Positions 1-6,460 of a DNA stretch of 10,640 nt are shown here, piece by piece. A program made the position numbers and the translations under genes. The notes under the pieces are model-generated. The model saw only the letters and a list, made by a program, of their open reading frames with translations, had not been told where the DNA came from and did no database searches. Origin of the DNA: CAYHZL01 sp964361075 (lineage in GTDB: Bacteria; Bacteroidota; Ignavibacteria; UBA10030; UBA8401); NCBI GenBank assembly GCA_964361075.1, contig CAYHZL010000124.1, forward strand, positions 1 through 10,640. The letters run 5' to 3'. The number at the start of each line of letters is the position of its first letter. Positions within the stretch are counted from its first letter, which is position 1.

Positions 1-12
1 TTTTTGCCGAGT

Positions 13-78
13 GCATCCCTTCGGGACAAGGGGGAATAAGAGCGAGGAAATCCCCTGCCAAGGGCATCCCTTCGGGAC
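13..78. repeat. Direct repeat of a 15-nt C/G-rich unit
   Basis: The 15-mer GCATCCCTTCGGGAC occurs exactly at 13-27 and again at 64-78. Each copy contains a small TCCC/GGGA hairpin with a TTC loop and is followed within a few bases by a run of five G. A third copy of the TCGGGAC core lies at 111-117. Such units look like a dispersed intergenic repeat family rather than coding sequence, but genome-wide copies cannot be seen from this window. Confidence 0.6.
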
Positions 79-91
79 TTGAAAAGGGGGT

Positions 92-117
92 GTCCCGATT
101 CGCTTTTTAATCGGGAC
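92..117. repeat. Inverted repeat / hairpin (GTCCCGATT...AATCGGGAC)
   Basis: A perfect 9-bp inverted repeat (92-100 pairing with 109-117) encloses an 8-nt loop. The 3' side is followed by a G run and not by a T tract, so it does not read as a standard intrinsic terminator on the + strand. The left arm can also pair with the TCGGGAC copy at 72-78 (7 bp), giving two mutually exclusive structures. It could be a repeat element, an mRNA-end stabiliser or a leader structure. Confidence 0.55.
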
Positions 118-294
118 GGGGGATTCATTTTCTTAGGAAATACTGAAATTATGCGAAGCATGCATATGCACAAAAAACACGCTGTGTAGTTACAAATTTT
201 TTGTTAATGAATATACACAAAGGGAGCGTGCCTTGTCAATGTAACAAACAGACTCTTTCTTTCATCTCCTTCATTTTCTTTTTATATTCTACAC

Positions 295-2628
295 ATGAAA
301 ATGAGTAACTATAAAGAACATTTCCACCATCTTTTCGAAAAAGATAATCCGATTACAAAATGGATTATTTTTGGTCTGTTTGTTGCCATTGTTGCATTGC
401 TTTTTCCTCGAGGCGAATCTGTAGAGTCTGAATATAGCATTGGCACCGTGTGGGTTGAGAATGATTTCTACGCGCCGTTTGCATTTGCAATCAACAAAGA
501 TGAAGGCGAATATGAACGCCAACGTGCCGAGAGTGTGCGTAAAGTATATACGGTGTTCGAAGAAAATCCGGCAATAGCAAAATCATCTCTTGATACACTA
601 CAATTATTTTTTCTGCATCTCAAAGAAAAACTCGACGGAAAAGGTTCGAGCGCCATTCTTGATCAATTGGTAAAAAGATATTCTGTTACCCTGACCGAAA
701 ACGAATGGAATATTTTGTGGAAATTGCGTGCGGCGGAAAAACGCGGAGTGAATGAGACTCTACCAAATCAACCATTCGAGCGATTACGACGCGACGTGCT
801 GCTTGTTGTGAATGGTCTGTATTTGCAGGGTGTTTTGGATGTTCGCAAAGCGCAATTTGAAAACGACTCACTTATTGCAGTGCGGAAGAAAACAGTGGAA
901 CGTATTGCCCCGATCAATAATTTTATTGACCGCGATGAAGTAGCGAAAATTATCGAACAGACTTTTGTTTCAGGGTACAGAAAAGATAATGACACAATTT
1001 CCGTTGCAACAAAAATTGCACTTTCGTTTTTAATGCCGAATGTGGTCTATCAAAAAGAACAGACAGAACGTGAAAAACAATACGCGGCGGATTTTATTCC
1101 GCGCACGATTGGCGCAGTACGCGAAGGCGAACGCATTATCGGCAAAAATGAACGGATCAGCAGCGAGACCAAACACAAACTCGATGCACTTCGTAAAGCA
1201 AAAGCAGAACGCGGCGCAGAGGTGAACCGACTCACAACATATATCGGGAAAGTTATTCATGTCGTTGCGATTGTGTGGCTGATAAGTATGTATGTGTATC
1301 TCTTCCGCAAAAAAATATTCCATGACAACTCAAAACTTTTGCTCATCGCAGTGCTGCTATTATTGGTTTGTGTTAGCGCGTACGCAACAGTGAACATCGA
1401 AACAAATTTACCAATTAAATTTCTTATCATCGTTCCTGCAGTGTCAATGTTGCTGGGCATTGTGTTCGATTCGCGCGTTGCATTTTACAGCACAGTGGTG
1501 ATGGCATTTCTTGTTGCCGGCATTCGAGGAAATGATTATACGATCGCATTATATTCTCTCGTTGCCGGTTCGATGACAGTGTACACCGTTCGCGACATAA
1601 AAGAACGGACGCAAATTTTCCGTTCGATTACATTTATTTTTGTGGGCTACACAATTTCCATTCTTGCAATTTCACTTGAACGATATGATTCCTTGTCGGT
1701 GATTATTGAAAGAATTCTTTATGCCGGCGTGAATGCTGTTATTTCGCCGCTCATTACGTATGGGTTATTTATTTTTCTCGAAAGAACATTCCACATTACT
1801 ACCGATCTTACGTATCTCGAACTTTCGGATTATGATCAACCGTTGCTGAAAGAACTTTCCATAAAAGCGCCCGGAACATTTCATCATAGCGTAACAATGG
1901 CAACGCTGGCGGAAACTGCAGCAAAAGCAATTGGTGCGAACGAAACGATTGCGCGTGTTGGCGCGTTGTATCATGACATTGGAAAAGTTGTAAATCCCGC
2001 GATGTTCGTTGAAAATCAATTGGGCGAAGAAAACAAACATCAGCGGTACAGTCCGAAAAAAAGTGCGAAAATAATTGCCTCGCACATAGAGGATGGTGTG
2101 GAAATTGCCCGACAATATAAAATACCGGAAGAAGTTATTGATTTTATAGTAATGCATCATGGAACAACAAAGGTTGGTTTTTTCTACGAGCTGGCATTGG
2201 AAGATGGAAAAGAAGGCGTCAACGAAAAAGATTTTCGATATGCCGGTCCTCGACCGCATTCAAAAGAAACGGCTATTGTGATGCTCGCAGATGCGATTGA
2301 AGCATCGACGCGCTCAATTGAAGAACCAACGACCGAAAAGATACGCATTAATATAGATGCAATTATCAATGCTCGCATGAAAGAAGGCGAGATGGATGAA
2401 TGCAAACTTACGCTGCAGGATATTGCACAAATCCGCGAAAGCTTTGCGAGCGTGTTAGCCGGCATTCATCATAGCAGAATAAAATATCCTGATCAAAAAG
2501 AAGAAAATGAAAACAATGAAGTTGTTGTTACAGAAGAACCGCGAGTAAAAACAAAACGTGTTCGTGCCGCGAAAGCTGCCGGTGAAAAACGACTGCAAAA
2601 ACGTATCGACGATATTGATACACCATGA
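295..2628 (+). CDS. pgpH: 7TM-HD phosphodiesterase, PgpH/YqfF-like (predicted c-di-AMP hydrolase)
   Basis: Predicted inner-membrane phosphodiesterase that hydrolyses cyclic di-AMP to pApA on its cytoplasmic HD domain; this is the known role of PgpH in Firmicutes and is inferred here by homology. The 777-residue protein has the full family architecture. There is one N-terminal membrane helix (about 22-38), an extracytoplasmic 7TMR-HDED-type domain (about 40-315), and a bundle of hydrophobic helices (about 318-496). The HD domain follows (about 520-725), and the C-terminus is a charged, Lys/Arg-rich tail. The expected metal-binding residues are visible: H530/H531 in GTFHHS, H560-D561 in YHDIGK, H597, H621-H622 in MHHGTT, and D666 in LADAIE. 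The ATG at 295 has no Shine-Dalgarno; an in-frame ATG at 301 is an alternative. The stop overlaps the xerD start by 4 nt, so the two are probably co-translated. Confidence 0.88.
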   Translation: MKMSNYKEHFHHLFEKDNPITKWIIFGLFVAIVALLFPRGESVESEYSIGTVWVENDFYAPFAFAINKDEGEYERQRAESVRKVYTVFEENPAIAKSSLDTLQLFFLHLKEKLDGKGSSAILDQLVKRYSVTLTENEWNILWKLRAAEKRGVNETLPNQPFERLRRDVLLVVNGLYLQGVLDVRKAQFENDSLIAVRKKTVERIAPINNFIDRDEVAKIIEQTFVSGYRKDNDTISVATKIALSFLMPNVVYQKEQTEREKQYAADFIPRTIGAVREGERIIGKNERISSETKHKLDALRKAKAERGAEVNRLTTYIGKVIHVVAIVWLISMYVYLFRKKIFHDNSKLLLIAVLLLLVCVSAYATVNIETNLPIKFLIIVPAVSMLLGIVFDSRVAFYSTVVMAFLVAGIRGNDYTIALYSLVAGSMTVYTVRDIKERTQIFRSITFIFVGYTISILAISLERYDSLSVIIERILYAGVNAVISPLITYGLFIFLERTFHITTDLTYLELSDYDQPLLKELSIKAPGTFHHSVTMATLAETAAKAIGANETIARVGALYHDIGKVVNPAMFVENQLGEENKHQRYSPKKSAKIIASHIEDGVEIARQYKIPEEVIDFIVMHHGTTKVGFFYELALEDGKEGVNEKDFRYAGPRPHSKETAIVMLADAIEASTRSIEEPTTEKIRINIDAIINARMKEGEMDECKLTLQDIAQIRESFASVLAGIHHSRIKYPDQKEENENNEVVVTEEPRVKTKRVRAAKAAGEKRLQKRIDDIDTP

Positions 2629-3524
2629 AGAATGAAGTAGAAAGTTATTTTCAGTTCCTTCAGTTAGAAAAAAGTTTGGCAACCAACAGCATCGAATCGT
2701 ATCGCCACGATATCGAACGGTACATCGCATATCTCATTTCGTACGACATACCTTCACTTTCCGATGTAGGTGATGAGCATATTGAAAAATATGTCGTGGT
2801 GTTACGCGAATTTGGTCTTTCGGCAAAGAGTATCGCTCGGAATATTTCTGCATTGAAAGGTTTTCATCGTTATTTGCTTGGAGAAAATTTTACAACGTAC
2901 GACCCGACGCAAAACATCGATGCGCCGAAAATCGGAAAAAAACTTCCTGACGTGTTGAGTGAAAAAGATGTGAATGCAATTTTATCGGCGTGCGATAAAA
3001 GCAATATTTCAACAAAAAATATTTGGAAACGCGACCGTGCAATTTTGGAAACATTGTATGCAACCGGAATGCGAGTCTCCGAATTAATTCATCTAAAACA
3101 AACCGATGTGTATGCAGACCAGCAGCTTGTCCGCGTGATCGGTAAAGGTTCGAAAGAGCGTCTTATTCCGATTGGAGAACCGGCGTTGCAATGGATTGAT
3201 GACTACACACGAGAAGTGCGCAGTGGTTTGGTGAAAGATAAAAAAACAAACGACGCAGTATTTCTCAATGTTCGCGGCAGACCGATTTCGCGTATGACTG
3301 TCTGGAATATTGTGCAGGAATATACAAAGCGTGCAAGCGTTAAAAAAGAAGTGCATCCGCACACGTTTCGTCATTCGTTTGCCACGCACATGCTGGAACA
3401 CGGCGCAGATATTCGGGCAATTCAGGAAATGCTTGGTCATGCGGATATTGGCACAACACAAATTTACACGCATGTAGATAGAAGTCTGTTGAAGGAAGCA
3501 TATAAAAAACATCCGCGCGCATAA
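2625..3524 (+). CDS. xerD: Site-specific tyrosine recombinase XerD
   Basis: Tyrosine recombinase that, with a XerC partner and FtsK, would resolve chromosome dimers at dif. At 299 residues it has the normal length for XerC/XerD. It has an N-terminal SAM-like core-binding domain (about 1-95) and a C-terminal catalytic domain (about 108-295). The whole catalytic set is present: R150 (ATGMRVSEL), K174 (GKGSKER), H246 and R249 (HPHTFRHSF), H272 (LGHADIGTTQ) and the nucleophile Y281 (IYTHVD). The protein ends in HPRA, as XerD of E. coli does, which favours XerD over XerC; a phage or element integrase is unlikely given length and motif fit. The ATG sits in an ATGA overlap with the pgpH stop, implying translational coupling. 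No dif-like site was recognised in the window. Confidence 0.9.
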   Translation: MKNEVESYFQFLQLEKSLATNSIESYRHDIERYIAYLISYDIPSLSDVGDEHIEKYVVVLREFGLSAKSIARNISALKGFHRYLLGENFTTYDPTQNIDAPKIGKKLPDVLSEKDVNAILSACDKSNISTKNIWKRDRAILETLYATGMRVSELIHLKQTDVYADQQLVRVIGKGSKERLIPIGEPALQWIDDYTREVRSGLVKDKKTNDAVFLNVRGRPISRMTVWNIVQEYTKRASVKKEVHPHTFRHSFATHMLEHGADIRAIQEMLGHADIGTTQIYTHVDRSLLKEAYKKHPRA

Positions 3525-3558
3525 ATATTTTTTTTAATTCATTTAATAGCTACCACCA

Positions 3559-4479
3559 TTGACAAAGAACAAAGCAGGACGAAACAAAACAATTACGCTT
3601 TCAGAACAAGAACGGGAAATTTTTTCGCAGCGTCTTCTTCATCTTTCAATAGCGGTGCCGTTGGAATCAATACTCAATCGCACCATTCAACAAGATGTAA
3701 CATCCGCACTGAATTTTTTTCCTGCTGCATGTATTGATCTCTTATTTATTGATCCGCCGTACAATTTGAAAAAGAATTTTAAATCGAATTCATTCAAAGC
3801 GATGTCATCGGACGAGTATGCGGAATGGATGGATGCGTGGCTTTCGAAAATTGTGCGATGTCTGAAACCCACTGCATCAATTTATATCTGTGGCGATTGG
3901 CGCAGTTCGGGTGCAATCGAGCGTGTTGCGGAAAAATATTTTATTACCCGTAACCGCATAACGTGGGAACGTGAAAAAGGGCGCGGTGCAAAAGCAAATT
4001 GGAAAAATGCCTCGGAAGATATTTGGTACTGCACACGCTCGGAAAAATTCACATTTAACCTCGATGCGGTAAAATTAAAACGCAAAGTACTCGCACCGTA
4101 CACATCCAATGGGAAACCGAAGGATTGGAATAAAAATGATGATGGAAATTTTCGCCTGACGCATCCTTCTAATCTGTGGACAGATATTACGGTTCCATTC
4201 TGGTCAATGCCGGAAAATACCGAACACCCAACTCAGAAACCGGAGAAGTTACTGGCAAAAATTATTCTTGCAAGTTCCAACGAAGGCGATGTGGTGATGG
4301 ATTCATTCCTCGGTTCAGGAACAACATCCGTTGTTGCAAAAAAAATGAACCGGAAATATATTGGTATTGAACTTGACGAAACATTTGCTTGCCTTGCCGA
4401 AAAGCGATTACACTCAATTAGTGATTCAGCAATTCAAGGAATGAAAGATGGAATTTTTTACGAACGAAACGCACTGTGA
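3559..4479 (+). CDS. Solitary site-specific DNA methyltransferase (beta-class N6-A/N4-C)
   Basis: Amino-methyltransferase that transfers a methyl group from SAM to adenine-N6 or cytosine-N4 in a specific DNA site. Motif order is that of the beta class: catalytic motif IV DPPYN (65-69) comes first, a target-recognition region lies in between, and then come HPTQKP (223-228), the SAM-binding motif I DSFLGSGTT (248-256) and GIELDE (269-274). Length (306 aa) is normal. The start must be the TTG at 3559: an in-frame TAG lies at 3547-3549 and the first in-frame ATG is past the catalytic motif. It begins 34 nt after xerD. No restriction endonuclease adjoins it, so it looks like an orphan regulatory methyltransferase or a remnant of a lost R-M pair. 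DPPY is common to N6-adenine enzymes, but base and target site cannot be fixed from sequence alone. Confidence 0.85.
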   Translation: MTKNKAGRNKTITLSEQEREIFSQRLLHLSIAVPLESILNRTIQQDVTSALNFFPAACIDLLFIDPPYNLKKNFKSNSFKAMSSDEYAEWMDAWLSKIVRCLKPTASIYICGDWRSSGAIERVAEKYFITRNRITWEREKGRGAKANWKNASEDIWYCTRSEKFTFNLDAVKLKRKVLAPYTSNGKPKDWNKNDDGNFRLTHPSNLWTDITVPFWSMPENTEHPTQKPEKLLAKIILASSNEGDVVMDSFLGSGTTSVVAKKMNRKYIGIELDETFACLAEKRLHSISDSAIQGMKDGIFYERNAL

Positions 4480-4493
4480 AATTATGAATGCTA

Positions 4494-4507
4494 AATATTG
4501 CAATATT
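4494..4507. repeat. Perfect 14-bp palindrome
   Basis: AATATTGCAATATT is its own reverse complement and starts 14 nt after the methyltransferase stop codon. It is A/T-rich, so chance is a real possibility. It has no loop and no T tract, so it is not a terminator; a dimeric regulator site is conceivable. Confidence 0.35.
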
Positions 4508-4541
4508 AAATGTTAATCTGAAGTCATCTCTAAAACAGATT

Positions 4542-4629
4542 GTCATTGCGAGGAAGCGAAGCGAACGAAGCAATCTCCAAAGTTTGAATTAAAACGAGAT
4601 TGCTTCGCCAAAGAACGGCTCGCAAAGAC
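4542..4629. repeat. MITE/REP-like imperfect inverted repeat
   Basis: The left arm (4542-4577) begins GTCATTGCGAG and ends CGAAGCAATCTC. The right arm (4596-4629) is its imperfect reverse complement. The inner 12 bp (4566-4577 with 4596-4607) pair perfectly around an 18-nt loop, and the outer 11 bp (4542-4552 with 4619-4629) pair with one mismatch. The middle of the arms has diverged. GTCATTGCGAGG...GAAGCAATCTC elements are a widespread type of intergenic inverted repeat in bacterial genomes (general knowledge; not searched here). An open frame running from 4600 into the downstream protease gene lies inside the right arm and should not be used as its start. Confidence 0.75.
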
Positions 4630-4677
4630 TATGATGGGGTATTTTTGAAATGGCTTCTACAAACATATTACACTGAA

Positions 4678-5346
4678 ATGATAGAACACTTATACATACT
4701 TCCAATTTTATTATTCTCCATTGTTGTGCACGAAGTTGCACATGCGTGGGTTGCGTTGCGCTGTGGCGACGACACCGCGAAAGAACTCGGGCGGCTCACG
4801 CTCAATCCAATTCCGCACATTGATCTTGTCGGTTCTATTCTCATTCCGTTGCTTTCTATTGCAAGCACGGGCACGGTGTATATCGCATGGGCAAAACCGG
4901 TGCCGGTGAATCCCAATAATTTTGCAAATTACAAACGCGACGATGTGCTGGTCTCAATTGCGGGTCCGCTTTCAAATATTCTGATTGCGTTCGGTTGTTC
5001 CGTCGGACTTGCGTGTACGCTTCTCGCAACATCGTTGTTTGGTGATGCGCCAACACAATCTACAGAGCAATTGTTTTCCTTCTTCACACAAATGTTTCAT
5101 GCAGGAATTTATTTGAATATTTTTCTCGCAGTATTTAACATGATTCCGCTTCCGCCGTTGGATGGCTCGCATGTTCTTGCAGCAGTACTGCCTGATGCGA
5201 TTGCGAATAAATTCCGTTCGGCAGGATTTCTCGGACTCATCGTTGTCATTTTATTTATGCGCATCGATGCCGTGAACGTTGCAATGTTTTCTCTTGTACA
5301 TGCGCTTGCTATGCCGTTAGAATATTTAGTTTCACTTGTCGTGTAA
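4678..5346 (+). CDS. Site-2 protease family (M50) membrane metallopeptidase
   Basis: Integral-membrane zinc protease that cuts substrates within the membrane; the family's substrates include anti-sigma factors and signal-peptide remnants, but the target here is unknown. The zinc motif HEVAH is at residues 18-22 in the first membrane helix. NPIPHID (43-49), AGPLSN (95-100) and NMIPLPPLDGS (154-164, with the third metal ligand D162) are all present. About five or six hydrophobic segments fill the 222 residues. No PDZ domain is seen, so it belongs with the short YwhC-like members rather than RseP. The ATG at 4678 is preferred because the open frame upstream runs into an inverted repeat and adds a non-hydrophobic stretch that is not family-like. 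The stop is 14 nt before the DUF1611 gene, suggesting a two-gene operon. Confidence 0.88.
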   Translation: MIEHLYILPILLFSIVVHEVAHAWVALRCGDDTAKELGRLTLNPIPHIDLVGSILIPLLSIASTGTVYIAWAKPVPVNPNNFANYKRDDVLVSIAGPLSNILIAFGCSVGLACTLLATSLFGDAPTQSTEQLFSFFTQMFHAGIYLNIFLAVFNMIPLPPLDGSHVLAAVLPDAIANKFRSAGFLGLIVVILFMRIDAVNVAMFSLVHALAMPLEYLVSLVV

Positions 5347-5360
5347 CAACAATTAATTCC

Positions 5361-6413
5361 ATGATAAAAAAAAGAAAAATGCTTGCTCTTGCTGAAGCTC
5401 GCTTCAGCCCGTTAAAATCAAAAACCGCAAATGGCGCAATTATCTATTTGCGTGATGAAGTTGTGGCAGTTATCGACAGCACTAAAGTTGGAATGACTGC
5501 ACAGGATGTGCTTGGCTACGGCGGCGCAATTCCTGTGATCAAAAATATTGAAGAGGGAATGAAGTTCAATCCCGATACGTTGCTCATCGGTATTGCGCCG
5601 ACAGGCGGGCGTTTGCCGGAGGAATGGCGCGAGTGGATAAAGACTGCACTGCGCAGCAGGCTGAATATTCTTTCCGGACTTCATACTATTTTAACTGATG
5701 ATGATGAGTTTGTGCAGTTGGCAAAAGAAAACGGCGTTACAATTACAGACTGGCGAAAAATTCCGAGTGAATCCGAAGTTGTTTCGAAAGGAAATTGGCG
5801 CACACGAAAATCAAAAACAATTCTCACGGTTGGAACAGATTGTAACATCGGCAAGATGACGACAATGCTGCAAGTGTATGATGAGTTTCAAAAGCGCGGA
5901 CTGAAAAGTGATTTCATCGGCACGGGGCAAACAGGAATTATGATTTCCGGAAAAGGAATTGCTGTTGATGCGATCATCAGCGATTATATTGCGGGATGTA
6001 TCGAATTGGAAATTGATACATCCGATGCGGAAGGATATGAATATATTTTTGTTGAAGGACAAGGCGCGCTGACACATCAAGGGTATTCCGGTGTTACGCT
6101 TGGCTTAATGCACGGCACTATGCCCGATGCGATGATCTTGTGCTCTCAACCAACACGTGTTGTTGATGATTATAAAATTCCATTGTCGGAGTTGAATCGT
6201 CTTATTCGCCTTCATGAAGAAGTGATCAATATTTTTCGTCCAACAAAAATTGTTGGCATCGGTATTAATTCAATTGGCTTGACGGACGAGCAAAGCAATG
6301 CTGAAGCAAAAAAAATTGAAGATGCCACCGGTTTGCCGGCAATAGATGCGTTTCGTTTTGGCGGTGCAAAGTTGGCGGATGCGTTAGAGAAGTATTTTGG
6401 GAAAAGGAATTGA
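5361..6413 (+). CDS. DUF1611 family P-loop protein, DgcN-like
   Basis: Member of the DUF1611 family. Its characterised member DgcN N-acetylates D-glutamate, and DgcA then converts the product to N-acetyl-L-glutamate; older annotations call the family NAD-dependent epimerase/dehydratase-like. Full-length at 350 residues: an N-terminal DUF1611_N-type Rossmann-like domain (about 20-140) and a C-terminal P-loop domain (about 152-345). Key motifs are GTDCNIGKMTT (158-168), IGTGQTG (186-192), VEGQGAL (231-237) and, near the end, RFGGAKL (332-338). It starts at an ATG 14 nt after the protease gene with no Shine-Dalgarno. No dipeptide-epimerase/DgcA gene adjoins it, so the substrate assignment is open. 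Arginine codons are mostly CGN (14 of 17), as in the host-type genes. Family assignment is firm; the exact reaction is inferred. Confidence 0.82.
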   Translation: MIKKRKMLALAEARFSPLKSKTANGAIIYLRDEVVAVIDSTKVGMTAQDVLGYGGAIPVIKNIEEGMKFNPDTLLIGIAPTGGRLPEEWREWIKTALRSRLNILSGLHTILTDDDEFVQLAKENGVTITDWRKIPSESEVVSKGNWRTRKSKTILTVGTDCNIGKMTTMLQVYDEFQKRGLKSDFIGTGQTGIMISGKGIAVDAIISDYIAGCIELEIDTSDAEGYEYIFVEGQGALTHQGYSGVTLGLMHGTMPDAMILCSQPTRVVDDYKIPLSELNRLIRLHEEVINIFRPTKIVGIGINSIGLTDEQSNAEAKKIEDATGLPAIDAFRFGGAKLADALEKYFGKRN

Positions 6414-6460
6414 AAGGATTTAATCTTTTAGTACATTGCATAATAGGTAAATTGAAATTA

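Larger units (their letters stand above)
1..294. other. Non-coding region upstream of pgpH with short repeats
   Basis: No gene is supported here. The first 120 nt are G/C-rich and repetitive (described separately); the remainder to the pgpH start is A/T-rich. There is no Shine-Dalgarno sequence before the ATG at 295. A TATATT hexamer at 283-288 lies only 7 nt before that ATG and has no good -35 partner, so no promoter is called. The left part may be the tail of an upstream transcription unit, but that gene lies outside the window. Confidence 0.6.

Noticed and set aside
3..110. Open frame at the left edge that could be the C-terminus of an upstream gene
   Set aside because: It runs across the repeated G/C-rich units, has no recognisable domain, and similar open stretches exist in the adjacent frame; more likely repeat sequence than coding.
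283..288. TATATT 7 nt before the pgpH ATG, which could suggest a leaderless transcript
   Set aside because: The -35 position (TTTCAT) matches poorly and the region is A/T-rich, so it is not distinguishable from chance.
1765..2259. 164-codon open frame on the minus strand within pgpH
   Set aside because: Antisense shadow of the HD-domain coding region; no start context, no domain and no conserved motif.
3093..3512. 139-codon minus-strand open frame within xerD
   Set aside because: Shadow of the recombinase catalytic domain, with cysteine- and phenylalanine-rich composition typical of spurious antisense frames.
4640..4647. TATTTTTG, matching the Bacteroidota -7 consensus TAnnTTTG before the protease gene
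   Set aside because: No TTTG-type -33 element at the expected distance, and the phylum is not established.
4600..4677. N-terminal extension of the site-2 protease from a TTG at 4600
   Set aside because: These 78 nt lie in the right arm of the inverted repeat and the spacer after it; the family's first membrane helix begins right after the ATG at 4678.
6439..6444. CATAAT as a -10 box for the R-M cassette
   Set aside because: No acceptable -35 element at 16-18 nt spacing; chance is likely in A/T-rich sequence.
6410..6460. N-terminal extension of the R-M methyltransferase from a TTG overlapping the DUF1611 stop
   Set aside because: The extra 17 residues do not resemble the family start; the ATG at 6461 gives a normal N-terminus.
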